A DNA stretch of 64,000 nt from Oryzobacter telluris (GTDB lineage Bacteria; Actinomycetota; Actinomycetes; Actinomycetales; Dermatophilaceae), in the NCBI RefSeq assembly GCF_043099285.1, contig NZ_CP170723.1:496001-560000 (forward strand). Direction: 5' to 3'. A model generated the notes under the pieces. That model had not been told where the DNA came from. It did not search any database and worked only from the letters and a program-made list of their open reading frames with translations. Position numbers and translations under genes: made by a program. Below are positions 10,401-16,216 of the stretch, one piece after another (positions within the stretch are counted from its first letter, which is position 1; every line of letters begins with the position of its first letter).

Positions 10401-11724
10401 CCGCGGGGGTCGTGGTGGTGCCCTCGGTCGCGCTGCCCTCGGTGGTCGCCGGGGTGGTGGTCGTGTCGTCCTCGGCCGCGGGGGTGGCGGTCTCGGGGGT
10501 GGTGCTGCCGGCCTCGGTCGCCGGGGTCTCCTCGGCGGGGGCGGGCTCGGCCGGGGTCTCCTCGGCCGGGGTCTCGTCGGCGGGGGCCGCGGGGGCCGCG
10601 GGGGCCTCCTCGGCCGCGAGCGCGGGAGCCGAGCCGACGCCGCGCTCCTGGCCCGGGGCGAGGGTCTCGTCCATGAGGCCGCCGTCGGTGTGCTCGAGAC
10701 CGAGCGCGTGGCCGATCTCGTGGCGGACGACGGTGATGAGGCTCATCTGCGACCAGCCCCATCCGGCGGCGTCGGTGTCGATGACGACCGACGAGCCGGA
10801 CGTCCGCCCGAGGGTGGCGCCCGGCAGGTCCTCGATGCTCGTGGTGATCCCGGAGGTGTCGCCGCCCGCGGCGGTCCACTCGGCCTTGGCGCGGTCGACG
10901 GCGTCGGCGAGGTCGGCCTCGCTGAGCGCTCCCTCGGGGCCGACAGGGCTGTCGGGGAGGCTCGCGGCGGTGAGGGCGGCACCGGACGGGCTGGGGGACG
11001 GAGTGGGCGTGGGGCTCGTGGTCGGCGTGGGCGTCGGTGTGGGAGTGGGCGTTACGGACGTGCCGCCGCCTCCCGTGACGGTGCCGGTGCCGTTGTCGAG
11101 GGGGCACGAGATGGAGGCCGCGGTGCCGTTCTGGCCACCGACGGTCGTGCACTGGCTCGAGGAAAGAGCCTTCGCCAGAGCCTGAAGTGCTTCTTGCAGA
11201 CGGCGATTCGCCTCGAGCTGGGCTCTGCGCACGGCCTCGGCGCGGCGGGCCTTCTCCTGCAGGGCGCGCAACTGGCGCAGGTTGATCTGCTGGGTGCGGG
11301 TCAGGGTGGGGTCCTGCTGGGCGATGAGCCGCTGGCGCACCTGCTCGGCACGCGCCTGCAGGGCCTTGTCGAGCTCGGCCCGGGCGTCGGTGCGGGTGAG
11401 GTCGGGGACCACCACGACCACGGCGTCGCGCAGCGGGATCGTCATGGTCCCGTCGGCGGCGGTGGTGGGGGAGCCCGAGGTGCTCGGCGGCTGGTTGGTG
11501 ACGCCGCGGGAGGGACGCTCGGCGGCCGCGGCGGTGGCCGGGACGGCGAGGGTGGCGACCATCGCGATGACCACGGCGACCACGACGGCCGCAGCCGGCC
11601 TGATCCTCCGGCCCCATGAGCGCAGGATGCGCAGTACGGTCGTGAGGAGCCGCGAGGTGCGCGGACGCAGACCAGGGGTCGACGGTTGCCCGCCCACCCC
11701 GAGATCTGCCCGCGCTGCGTCCAT
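1..11724 (-). CDS. Giant secreted repeat protein with metzincin-like zinc motif (3' end off left edge)
   Basis: The frame is open from an ATG at 11724 to base 1 (3908 codons, no stop), so the C-terminus lies outside the window. An AGGAG box sits 7 bases before the ATG. N-terminal order: basic stretch and hydrophobic signal segment (about residues 30-68, AXA-type end); Ala/Arg/Gln-rich coiled coil (about 109-187); Pro-Thr linker (about 222-248); a domain with HEIGHALGLEH at 335-345 and a following LM pair (350-351), the zinc-binding helix and Met-turn pattern of metzincins; an Ala/Thr/Glu/Pro-rich linker (about 363-462); a Gly/Ala/Ser/Thr-rich beta-helix-like region (about 470-1200); a ZU5-like segment ending in a LPHFSPFVAG stretch (about 1260-1385); then beta-rich repeats with GQSL(T/S)(A/G)D cores to the edge. 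This layout resembles bacterial giant surface proteins or adhesins. A role in adhesion or matrix is inference, and whether the zinc site is an active protease is unknown. Confidence 0.88.
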   Translation of the reverse strand, partial: MDAARADLGVGGQPSTPGLRPRTSRLLTTVLRILRSWGRRIRPAAAVVVAVVIAMVATLAVPATAAAAERPSRGVTNQPPSTSGSPTTAADGTMTIPLRDAVVVVVPDLTRTDARAELDKALQARAEQVRQRLIAQQDPTLTRTQQINLRQLRALQEKARRAEAVRRAQLEANRRLQEALQALAKALSSSQCTTVGGQNGTAASISCPLDNGTGTVTGGGGTSVTPTPTPTPTPTTSPTPTPSPSPSGAALTAASLPDSPVGPEGALSEADLADAVDRAKAEWTAAGGDTSGITTSIEDLPGATLGRTSGSSVVIDTDAAGWGWSQMSLITVVRHEIGHALGLEHTDGGLMDETLAPGQERGVGSAPALAAEEAPAAPAAPADETPAEETPAEPAPAEETPATEAGSTTPETATPAAEDDTTTTPATTEGSATEGTTTTPAGTPAAAAATPTTSAPVTSSSSRGPRWVRTDDEADLDLDGDGDATVTYDEDTGTVRVVTGDSSSDLLTHGLVRITITSADGTIVITGTIRLTSTGLVIKAREVVVTTGTTIDTTGADGDGAITLEASATGSGADASATSAVTVTGATLKGGDITITATSATTGTATGSDATVRGASSARVLVLDSLLDSSGDVVLGTSSRATGSASAVGTRGEGSTAVDAARATVVLASIAETRLGGSSRVTAAGVLSVLATNDTDARSVGDASGAGAGAGTATAAVDRTTRAVVDGAALAGLRVGRLGIDASSTGRLYASSEGNAAGASSNTTPPISLTGAARGTDGPVRAAAALGLGRVTSLTEAILASGDGQVLSLRAAGDARVSARSTDSSTVAADAAASALGAAVAVIAPTLVTRATVDGAVDVEGAQLVVTSDLTDRSSANADGGRGGALAVGLGTRSSAAELGSGADVTGDLGGLTLVATSTTATTGTSTATAGPGGSLAVVVVDGDTLAGLRDGARLAGTDDLTVTADSDDRSSADATRGQAAGRAVVLSTVRTAARLGTGAALVLPGDLRLRADQGATASSAASLLALTLATHDVSASSGRAVTTGGAVSMAATGDSRTSSRAPGLAAAGTTTLAALVAVRALADTLAGQSGLHGSAGLTPTAPSALPLSSVAATIARGSATIDLPALPVRAGGPVDLLAVAGGNGAAGTGGNGGGSTPAPSVALVLAILPSKVRVAGTLQSEEDLLLQAGRGPPVVETSTSTAPTGSAAVLIVQRPTTVEILAPVTAGSGSTTTIVQGSTAPVEATGLPGSSAPQASTAPPAGSVLVTALAGGTVTSGRATLTFAPGSLPADAFVAVRAERRYVPGLRTVSLVYDLLAWDARTGAAITHFRTAPVLTIGVDGGSGAAIWYLAPDGGLEQLPTSTGRGSLSAALPHFSPFVAGSPLDGIAGLIIPLLQSYLADALSGPRTEVLPDLDLGVFVLSSPTVTFSGITGTSPSYTVNVSLSGRITLGFVDGTTPVGGSASLTGTYAVNNQALDAGSLTLTLSDLVLTLGDALTLRAASATLAQVDDDLQLTATTVTAGLAVPGGPALAVTATSLDLLVQEDRQVAFRVAGGSVALTGVPGVTASGTGWTVTSNSTGGSVTLGSTPVAAGGLVATTTDATTLVLAGQSLTATTLTVQRSGGTLSLAATGLGLTLAAGGGDVLVVSGGTGSLVVDALGVAGTLTATATTGSGIGTLVSLSAAAVSLAVNTRSTAALGLPAGPFVRVVATGLTLTVGTGQTLAGAVSFERQTGTGGTPVVVLGLSGITATAAGSQLLTAGSGLLVLQGTKVAAVVSGRAGTGASGFTGDVLLRVNTTPGAVEQSLVLDGQALELSFTDAEAGLFALSLTGAVLDIAGVVTVKGDITFTTVGSRLVFGGRGLSLFVGVGPAWLADGSLNPLARGLLVTGATLGLVREGSGPYTYALSASGTVALVGVSGIALSGTLAVRVNQLTPAFSQTIVVPGGPDVVVAFVAGEEGSAGTPFTAISGALALTALGQSLSGSFSFTKTAAGFDVTAQDVAFLVVPAGASAPVASLTDGTATLRVGSTGVAGRVTGDVTLDAPGVGATLTTGTFALDVNTTGVVVPEFGGITGGLPAGPYLRLSATGAALTVGGQSFSGDLTLERSGSGATARTRITLSGGMLSVGPGTLVLEGVAGDLTLTSAGVAGRLRATVNVATSTTAFSLSGGVSIAVNTTGSAVDGLPAGPFVRVALDAARLTVSGQTLTADLTVESSSAGVTVTLARASLVLGVGGTGFRLVNGAGTLALVGNAVSGSLGGTVVATIPGVSLTGSLHVEVNTAASRLEVAGLGVELTVLGQRLTGDLTVTRTASSFTVTVAHASLVLGGGLVSITGASASLTVTAAGVAGSFTGTVAFGVAGVSLTGPVSAQIDTDATAPYVRIAGLGLTLTIAGQAITADVTLTRTGPAGASVVTATLANVTASIGGVATVTGGGALTIAPDGVAGTLALTATFGTALTALGLGTTSVSVDVNTRPDTVVVASRTLPAGPYVRVELTTTITVAGAGSLSGTVAIQRSQAPGGAVETVIVLRGGSATITAGGSVTNATGVLVIRSTGIAGFVTGTLSATIPGFTGGANVLLRVNTTGQAVDTVVRVGDEDLPVSFTSTADVFSLSVSGGSITIGGVVTIEGDFEVTPDSFAGRNLTVFVGDGPAFTADGHRNPLARGLLITDATVGLWKDSSGKVALEVTGQVELIGVPGVTISGTIRARVNESTSTVAQTIAFADGSTVVLDFKSSSNEVAVGTTPYVSVAGVGVTVAVAGQSFSADLVFTKTSTGMTVAASNVDLRLRDGATDVLSLTGSGEIRLGAGGASALIEGTVALLVPGVSLSTNLRLVVNTTTGTPVFTLAGGGTTTLAAGPYLRLTASNVSLVVAGQSITGATVDVERLVVDGSPVTTVTVSGATIELTAGVTVIVRLTDVEGALVLGARGIAGRISATVDTLAVPGLSLGSVSVAVNTSTTAALGLPAGPYLRVEVVGAALTVGGQTLRADLALERTTDDAGQSVVVAAATNLVLAITAGGQSVVSVTDGSGVIVLGSTGTAARITGVVAVTVPGVSLTGTLDLRFNGTTSVVNRVVTVGGTEVTIALPAAATSAGYLRFQGTGLVLTVAGQRLTGDLVVERTGTDTHLVVTNASLDLGNGLATVTGASADLTVEAAGVHGTFTGTVAFTVPSVSLTATVTVDLDTRAATRHVRVAATGVDLLLAGQTLHGDVVIEQTTTATGQSVVTVAVVNTVADPTNLLTLTTGSTTILAIGAATGILVIGPGGVAGSLDVQTFSLSLGGGITLTATSIKVEVNTGRTAVSQTVTVGTTTVAMALPAGPYVSVALLGAVLKLGATGPELAGSFAMRQGTAGDGSRVTVVAATDVSVDVTVGDDGARLVDGEGAFVLLTGGVAGYLTGKVTIAAGPVGAGADILLRVNTTTGAVDTSIDVGGRTLSVKFATGNVFEVSLSNLTLTIADVLSIEGSISFSDTTVNGQAAQVFAGDGLTIFLGRGPAKLSTGETNPLAVGVLLTNGRIGLVKIGSTWALSASGTVSIIGVPGVTLTGTVAARVNTTGLVINESLEMPGGASPVAVTFTTAAPVVELVATGATMAFGGQSLTGTFSFSKRGDDVVVAATGVTVSLGSTVAVTAGTGILLLTPAGVAGRLSAQIRVTVPGIELGTGLTLSVNSTATAVSTTVDVGGTTLVLDLPAGPYLRVEGTGLTVTVQGQSLTADVVVERATVAGAPVTTIALNRVDLTIGAGGNGVRITGGSGLFLVTTAGVAGRVSGTLVVTLPAGTSLSGALTLAVNTTSAAVTASIDVAGTPVALDVKAGPYLRFEGTGMVLTVLGQSLRGDLVVERSTSYGSDGLPGGSGPAADTQTVRLAMTNVSLALGGTTPVLTVTNGSAVLLLGPTGLAGRITGTVAVT
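1474..3981 (-). repeat. Super-repeat block 2 of the giant gene
   Basis: This 836-residue block again begins at LLRVNTT, has an NPLARGLL module near 3721-3745 and six GQ-type units (near 3440, 3100, 2770, 2390, 2105 and 1700). Unit four reads GQRLTGD in both blocks, which supports block duplication over independent unit drift. Confidence 0.72.
3982..6339 (-). repeat. Super-repeat block 1 of the giant gene
   Basis: This 786-residue block begins at an LLRVNTT motif and contains one NPLARGLL module (near 6064-6088) followed by six GQSL-type units (near 5790, 5430, 5110, 4820, 4545 and 4205). The next block repeats the same order of unit variants. It is an in-frame intragenic duplication seen by comparing the translated repeats by eye. 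Confidence 0.72.
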
Positions 11725-11807
11725 CAGCCCACTCCTGCGGCAGTGCCGCCCTTGTCGCGCAGGCATCCAGGCGGCCCTGTCGCACCTGAGGCCCCACGCG
11801 AAGGCAC

Positions 11808-11837
11808 ACGCTAGCCCGGTCGCGACAGGGCTGTCAC
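11808..11837 (-). promoter_or_regulatory. Candidate promoter of the giant gene
   Basis: On the minus strand GTGACA (11832-11837) and TAGCGT (11808-11813) are separated by 18 bases, matching a loose housekeeping-sigma promoter. It would give a 5' leader of about 75 bases. The rest of the 294-base gap (11725-12018) holds no gene; it is more AT-rich than its surroundings and contains three TGTC(C/G)AACG boxes. Confidence 0.4.
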
Positions 11838-11906
11838 CACTTTCCGGAGAGGTCCCGGCGTGGCGCCTTGACAAGCGGAGCGAATGCCCCCTTTGTAACT
11901 AATGTT

Positions 11907-12010
11907 TGTCCAACGTTGGGCTCTGAAGGCTCCACCAAAACCGCTGTGCGAGAACTGATTTGGTGCGCGATGGACCGCCCTCGCGCCTGTCCAACGTGTG
12001 TCGAACGTCC
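11907..12010. promoter_or_regulatory. Three TGTCNAACG boxes upstream of the giant gene
   Basis: TGTCCAACG occurs at 11907-11915 and 11988-11996, and TGTCGAACG at 11999-12007, all in the same orientation. The last two are 11 bases apart, and the first is embedded in the palindrome CCAACGTTGG (11910-11919). This looks like a transcription-factor site array for the gene starting at 11724. The regulator is unknown. Confidence 0.35.
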
Positions 12011-12018
12011 GAAAAAAA

Positions 12019-12222
12019 TCAGTCCGCGGAGGTCGTCGAACCCTCGTCCGGCCCGGCCGAGGGCCCCGTGTCCTCGAGGCGGGCTTGCAGCCGGTCGCGG
12101 ACCTCGTCGGGGGAGTAGGCCCGGCGCTCGCGCTCGTTGCGGGCGACGAGGGCTCCGGTGGCGACGACACCGACGGCGCCGGCGAGGCCGACGAGCTTCC
12201 AGACACGGTTCCGCGAGGGCAT
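12019..12222 (-). CDS. Small single-pass membrane protein, 67 aa
   Basis: A short protein with a basic N-terminus (MPSRNRVWK), one transmembrane helix at about residues 10-27, then a charged cytoplasmic-type tail rich in Arg, Glu and Asp. No domain is recognised. It is believed real because its coding strand keeps the local G/C-third-position bias and because TAGGGT lies exactly 6 bases before the ATG, suggesting a leaderless promoter. It is divergent from the papain-like hydrolase gene at 12262. A run of seven T follows the stop codon on the coding strand, rare in this DNA and possibly a terminator tract. Function unknown. Confidence 0.72.
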   Translation of the reverse strand: MPSRNRVWKLVGLAGAVGVVATGALVARNERERRAYSPDEVRDRLQARLEDTGPSAGPDEGSTTSAD

Positions 12223-12261
12223 GTCCCAACCCTAGGCGACCTCGCCCGGCAGACTGGGCCC

Positions 12262-12927
12262 ATGGCTCCCCTGGCCCGATCCGGCTCCACCCCAGTTCCG
12301 TACGACGAGGCGGTCGCCGCCACCCGCACCGGCGACCTCTGGATCTTCCGCGGCGGCACGGTGGCCGACCGCGTCATCCAGGCGGCGAGCAACGCCCCGG
12401 TCAACCACGTGGGGATGGCCGTCGTCCTCGACGACCTGCCCCCACTCATGTGGCACGCCGAGCTCGGTCGCTCGATGCGCGACCACTGGACCGGCGACCA
12501 CCACCGCGGGGTGCAGCTCCACGACCTCGGGGAGGCCGTGTCGACCTGGCAGGGGCGCTACGGACAGCGGGCCTGGCTGCGCCAGCTGTCGCCCGACGTC
12601 GGTCGCGAGCAGGAGGACGCGCTGCTGCGCACCGTGGCCCGGCTCGACGGCGTCTCGTTCCCCTCGCACCTCGGTCTCGCCTGGCGCTGGCTCCGCGGGC
12701 GCGATGCTCACCTGTCGCGAAAAGCGGCTGAGCGCAAGGGACTTCGGCCCGAGGACGCCTACTGCGCGGAGGTCGTGGCGGCGACCCTCGAGGAGATGAG
12801 GATCCTGCGCGACGACGTGCCCACCAACTGGTACGACCCCGGTCGCTTCTGGAGCGGGGACTCCCTGCCGTTGCGCGACGGGTGGACCTACGGCGACGAG
12901 GTGGAGGTCGCGCGGGCCTCGCGCTGA
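12262..12927 (+). CDS. Permuted papain-fold (YiiX/NlpC-P60-like) hydrolase
   Basis: 221 aa, no signal peptide. The motif TGDLWIFRGG followed by NHVGMAV puts a conserved His at residue 49, and AYCAEVV puts the candidate catalytic Cys at 168. Histidine before cysteine is the order of the circularly permuted papain-like YiiX/YaeF group, which hydrolyses amide or acyl bonds in lipids or cell-wall peptides. The substrate here is unknown. The start was chosen at ATG 12262 because CAGACT lies 6 bases upstream (leaderless pattern); the frame is open further upstream but lacks a ribosome site. Its last 40 bases overlap the convergent gene ending at 12888. Confidence 0.72.
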   Translation: MAPLARSGSTPVPYDEAVAATRTGDLWIFRGGTVADRVIQAASNAPVNHVGMAVVLDDLPPLMWHAELGRSMRDHWTGDHHRGVQLHDLGEAVSTWQGRYGQRAWLRQLSPDVGREQEDALLRTVARLDGVSFPSHLGLAWRWLRGRDAHLSRKAAERKGLRPEDAYCAEVVAATLEEMRILRDDVPTNWYDPGRFWSGDSLPLRDGWTYGDEVEVARASR

Positions 12928-13256
12928 CGCCGGATCCACGGCAGCCCGACCGCAACGACACCGAGGGCCAGGACGGCCATCGCGGCGAGCGCACCCCACG
13001 CGACCGACCACGCGGTGATGGCCGCGCCCTCCCAGAGCAGGTTGCTGTAGGCGAGGTCCGGGCGGCGCCGTCCGGCGAGCCACGCCCCGCCCACGAAGGC
13101 GAGCGAGGTGAGCACCATGAGTGCGACGGTGACCCCGGCCGACCGGTCCACGGTGGCCACCGGAGGCATCGCCCCGGTGGCGTCGTCGTCCTGCTCGACC
13201 CGGTGGGGGAACGTCTCGAACACGTCCGGGGTGGGACGGCTGTGGCGACGACGCAT
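12888..13256 (-). CDS. Small membrane protein with two or three TM helices
   Basis: 122 aa from ATG 13256 (a TTG eight codons upstream is also in frame). The Arg/His-rich N-terminus and acidic stretch are followed by hydrophobic helices at roughly residues 42-62 and 75-108, ending in a basic tail. No family recognised. The 3' end overlaps the convergent papain-like hydrolase gene by 40 bases, so both mRNAs share complementary 3' ends. Confidence 0.65.
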   Translation of the reverse strand: MRRRHSRPTPDVFETFPHRVEQDDDATGAMPPVATVDRSAGVTVALMVLTSLAFVGGAWLAGRRRPDLAYSNLLWEGAAITAWSVAWGALAAMAVLALGVVAVGLPWIRRQREARATSTSSP

Positions 13257-13386
13257 GGGACGAGAGCATACGGTCCGCAAAGCCCCGGTCCGCCCATCCC
13301 GGGCCTAGCGTGGCCGGGTGCAGGGGGCCTACGTTGGCCCGTGGACCGGGGGTGCCCCGGTCCGTTCCCACCGGAGGAGTAGACGA

Positions 13387-15171
13387 ATGCGACGATCTCG
13401 CATGGTTGCCGTCATGGGGGTCGTGGCCTTGGCCACGACGGCCTTGGGCGCGACCGCCGCCACCGCGGCACAGCAGTCCACCACCACAGCCACCTCGAGC
13501 GCGGCCTCGGCCGGCGGGACCTTCGCGGTCCTCGCCGACCGGGCGTCCGACGTCGACTCCGTCGTCGCGCAGCTGCGCCGCGCCGGGGCCACGGTGGTCT
13601 CGGTGAACCGGGCCATCGGCCTGGTGACGGTGACGTCCCGCTCCGCCGGGTTCGCCGCGAAGGCCCGTGCCCTCAAGGGCGTCCGGGCCGCCGCCACCGA
13701 CGGCGTCGTCGGCCACAGCCCCGACGCCGGGCGGGTCAAGGACCGTGTCGTGCGCGAGCGCCAGACCGCGGCGAAGACCGCGGCCGCCGTCAAGGCCGCC
13801 AAGGCGGCGAAGGCCAAGGGCAAGGGCACGGCCGCCGCCGGCCCGTCAGACCCACTGGACTCCCTCCTGTGGGGCATGGACATGATCAACGCCCCCCAGG
13901 CGCACGCCCGCACCCTCGGTGACCACCGGGTGAAGGTCGGCGTCATGGACACCGGCGTCGACGGGTCCCACCCCGACCTCGCGGCCAACTTCGACCACGC
14001 GCTGTCGCGCAACTTCACCACCGACATGAGCGACATCGACGGCGACGTGTGCGAGTTCGCCGGCTGTGTCGACCCCGCCGACCACGACGACAACGGGCAC
14101 GGCACGCACGTCGCCGGCACCATGGCCGCGGCCATGAACGGCATGGGGGTGTCCGGCGTCGCGCCGGCCGTCGACATCGTCAACGTCCGCGCCGGCCAGG
14201 ACAGCGGCTACTTCTTCCTCGGCGCCACCGCCGACGCGCTGACCTACTCCGGCGACGTCGGTCTCGACGTCGTCAACATGTCCTTCTACGTCGACCCGTG
14301 GGCCTACAACTGCCAGGGCGGCGCACCCGAGGACAGCCCGGAGGAGGCCGCCGAGCAGGACCTCATCATCGCCACGATGTCGCGGGCCCTGAACTACGCG
14401 CACGGCAAGGGCGTCACCCTCGTCGCCGCGCTCGGCAACAACCACGAGGACAAGTCGGTCCCGCGCGTCGACCCGTCGAGCCCCGACTACCCGGGCGGCA
14501 CCGAGCACGACCGAACCATCGACAACGCGACCTGCTTCGACCTCCCGGTCGAGGGCCCGCACGTCATCGGTGTCTCCGCGCTCGGCCCGTCGACCCGCAA
14601 GGCCGACTACTCCAACTACGCGACCGACCTGCGCTCGGGCGAGATCGAGGTCTCCGCTCCGGGTGGCTGGTTCCGTGACGGTCTGGGTACCCAGACCTAC
14701 CGCACCAACGGCAACCTCATCCTCTCCACGGCCCCCCTCAACGTCATGCAGGACGAGGGCCAGGTCGACGAGAACGGCGACATCACCGAGCTCGGTGAGT
14801 CGCTCGGCACGATGAAGGACTGCGGTGTCGTCGACGGCCGCGAGCAGTGCGGGTACTACCAGTACCTGCAGGGCACCTCGATGGCGTCGCCGCACGCCGC
14901 CGGTGTCGCCGCGCTCGCCGTGTCGGCCCAGGGCCACAAGCAGGGCAGGGGTGGCTTCGGCCTCGCGCCCGACAAGGTCCGAGCCATCCTCATGAACACC
15001 GCGACCGACCACGCCTGCCCGGCCGGTGGGACGCAGTCGTACGTCGACGTCGGCCGCTCGGCCGAGTTCACCGCGACCTGTGTCGGTGGAGCGTCGTTCA
15101 ACGGGTTCTACGGTGCCGGCATCGTCAACGCCCTCCGCGTCGTCGCCAAGGGCAAGGGCAACGGCCCCTGA
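13387..15171 (+). CDS. Secreted subtilisin-like serine protease (S8)
   Basis: 594 aa. GGAGG lies 8 bases before the ATG. Signal peptide at residues 1-27 (ends ATAA), then an inhibitor-I9-like propeptide (about 40-115), an Ala/Lys-rich spacer, and the catalytic domain. The triad is visible: Asp188 in VMDTGVD, His238 in GHGTHVAGT and Ser498 in GTSMASPHAAG; Asn351 in ALGNN is the oxyanion residue. Acidic loops around residues 220-235 and 320-330 may bind calcium. It should be exported, self-process and degrade extracellular protein. It stands alone, converging on crcB across a palindrome-rich junction. Confidence 0.93.
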   Translation: MRRSRMVAVMGVVALATTALGATAATAAQQSTTTATSSAASAGGTFAVLADRASDVDSVVAQLRRAGATVVSVNRAIGLVTVTSRSAGFAAKARALKGVRAAATDGVVGHSPDAGRVKDRVVRERQTAAKTAAAVKAAKAAKAKGKGTAAAGPSDPLDSLLWGMDMINAPQAHARTLGDHRVKVGVMDTGVDGSHPDLAANFDHALSRNFTTDMSDIDGDVCEFAGCVDPADHDDNGHGTHVAGTMAAAMNGMGVSGVAPAVDIVNVRAGQDSGYFFLGATADALTYSGDVGLDVVNMSFYVDPWAYNCQGGAPEDSPEEAAEQDLIIATMSRALNYAHGKGVTLVAALGNNHEDKSVPRVDPSSPDYPGGTEHDRTIDNATCFDLPVEGPHVIGVSALGPSTRKADYSNYATDLRSGEIEVSAPGGWFRDGLGTQTYRTNGNLILSTAPLNVMQDEGQVDENGDITELGESLGTMKDCGVVDGREQCGYYQYLQGTSMASPHAAGVAALAVSAQGHKQGRGGFGLAPDKVRAILMNTATDHACPAGGTQSYVDVGRSAEFTATCVGGASFNGFYGAGIVNALRVVAKGKGNGP

Positions 15172-15256
15172 CCCCCACCGTGAGGTAGCAGCACCCGGTG
15201 CGCCGTCCGCCCCCGATGAGGGAGCGGGCGGCGCACCGCTGTGTGTCGGTCGCGGC

Positions 15257-15296
15257 GAGTGCGGAAACGGCAGCCGGGGCAACCACTTCCGCACTC
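15257..15296. repeat. 40-base palindromic element, copy 1
   Basis: Arms GAGTGCGGAA and TTCCGCACTC enclose a 20-base partly self-complementary centre. It lies 85 bases past the subtilase stop, in a convergent junction. Four other copies occur at 15319, 39684, 42098 and 42159. Confidence 0.8.
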
Positions 15297-15318
15297 ACGG
15301 CCGGGGCCTTCTCGCGGC

Positions 15319-15358
15319 GAGTGCGGAACCGGCAGCCGGGGCAACCACTTCCGCACTC
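15319..15358. repeat. 40-base palindromic element, copy 2
   Basis: Same arms as copy 1 and the same centre except one base. It sits 22 bases after copy 1, making a tandem pair between the convergent subtilase and crcB genes; likely a bidirectional terminator or a REP-like element. Confidence 0.8.
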
Positions 15359-15379
15359 ACGGCGAGACCCCCGACCGGG

Positions 15380-15422
15380 TCGAGGTGAAAGGCGACCCTG
15401 AGGTGGTCGTGTTTCACCTCGA
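15380..15422. terminator. Hairpin TCGAGGTGAAA / TTTCACCTCGA
   Basis: Perfect 11-base arms separated by 21 bases that themselves contain CGACC...GGTCG. It lies 18 bases beyond the stop of the minus-strand crcB gene and probably ends that transcript. The arms differ in sequence from the neighbouring 40-base elements. Confidence 0.5.
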
Positions 15423-15439
15423 TCCGCGCGGCGCGCTCG

Positions 15440-15802
15440 TCAGGGCCGCATCGCCCACCAGCCGAGGGCGGCGGCGCCGATCCCGAGGACGAGGGAGAGG
15501 AGCAGGTTCGCGGCGGCGGGCACGGGGCGGTCGTCGTCGAGGGCGTCCCACAGCTCGAGGGCGAGGGTCGAGAACGTCGTGAGCGCCCCGCAGAACCCGA
15601 CCCCGACCAGGGCCAGCGCCGACCCGGTGACCCCGGCCCCGACGAGCAGCCCGAGGACGAGGGACCCGACGACGTTGACGACCAGCGTCCCCACGACTGG
15701 CGTCGTGCCCAGCCGCTCCCGCGCGACGTGGTTGGCCAGGTGGCGCAGCGGCGCACCGACGGCAGCACCGAGCGCCACGAGCAGCGCGTTGAGGAGGGTC
15801 AC
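15440..15802 (-). CDS. crcB: Fluoride channel subunit CrcB/Fluc (second copy)
   Basis: 120 aa, four hydrophobic helices, the usual Fluc length. Shows the pore-lining NVVGS segment and the GALTTFST motif typical of the family, which exports fluoride as a dimer across the cytoplasmic membrane. The start is GTG 15802, overlapping the stop of the upstream crcB by four bases (GTGA), so the two are translationally coupled. Two unequal adjacent Fluc genes usually make a heterodimeric channel in Gram-positive bacteria. No fluoride riboswitch was recognised upstream. Confidence 0.9.
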   Translation of the reverse strand: MTLLNALLVALGAAVGAPLRHLANHVARERLGTTPVVGTLVVNVVGSLVLGLLVGAGVTGSALALVGVGFCGALTTFSTLALELWDALDDDRPVPAAANLLLSLVLGIGAAALGWWAMRP

Positions 15803-16206
15803 GGCACCCACACCCGACGGCCCAGCGCCGTCCCCGCCCCCACGGCCAGCGTCCCCACGAGGAAGGTCGCCGCCACGTACCCCAGGGCCACCTGCACGTG
15901 CTCGGCCGCCGTCAGCTGGACGACGTCGACCGCCAGCGCCGAGAAGGTCGTCCACCCGCCGAGCACCCCGACCCCGACGAACGGCCGCGCCAGCCGGTGC
16001 GCCCCCGGGCGCCCCACGAGGAAGGCGACGAGCACTCCCATCGCGAAGGCCCCGCTGACGTTGACGACGAGCGTCGCCCACGGGAACGACCCCGCCGCGT
16101 GCGGCAGGGCCAGCCCCACGGCCCACCGCCCGAGCGACCCGACGACGCCTCCCACGGCCACGGCACCGAGCACCGCGCCGTCCACCGGCGACCCCCCACG
16201 CGCCAC
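15799..16206 (-). CDS. crcB: Fluoride channel subunit CrcB/Fluc (first copy)
   Basis: Up to 135 aa with four helices, LVVNVSGAF and GGWTTFSAL motifs of Fluc channels. Partner of the following crcB, with which it overlaps by four bases. The GTG at 16206 is 10 bases after the alaA stop. An in-frame GTG at 16185 is preceded by GGGGGG six bases away and may be the true start, giving 128 aa. Co-transcription with alaA is likely from the spacing. Confidence 0.9.
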   Translation of the reverse strand: MARGGSPVDGAVLGAVAVGGVVGSLGRWAVGLALPHAAGSFPWATLVVNVSGAFAMGVLVAFLVGRPGAHRLARPFVGVGVLGGWTTFSALAVDVVQLTAAEHVQVALGYVAATFLVGTLAVGAGTALGRRVWVP

Positions 16207-16216
16207 CGCGGCGGCC

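Noticed and set aside
2098..11619. A plus-strand frame open for 3173 codons, antisense to the giant gene
   Set aside because: Its translation is Gly/Arg/Asp/Glu/Ala low-complexity with no domain, the mirror of a repetitive high-GC gene. The minus strand gives a signal peptide, a zinc motif and ordered repeats with a good ribosome site.
12010..12018. A run of A (T on the coding strand) as a definite intrinsic terminator of the 67-aa gene
   Set aside because: The T-run is genuine but only a weak CCGCGG stem precedes it, so I mention it without calling a terminator.
15172..15256. A fluoride riboswitch near the crcB genes
   Set aside because: The crcB genes are transcribed from the other side, following alaA, and no riboswitch-like fold was recognisable upstream of alaA or between alaA and crcB.
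15257..15358. A possible CRISPR-like repeat pair
   Set aside because: The units are palindromic with complementary arms, only two are in tandem with a 22-base gap, there is no array and no cas gene nearby. They fit hairpin elements.
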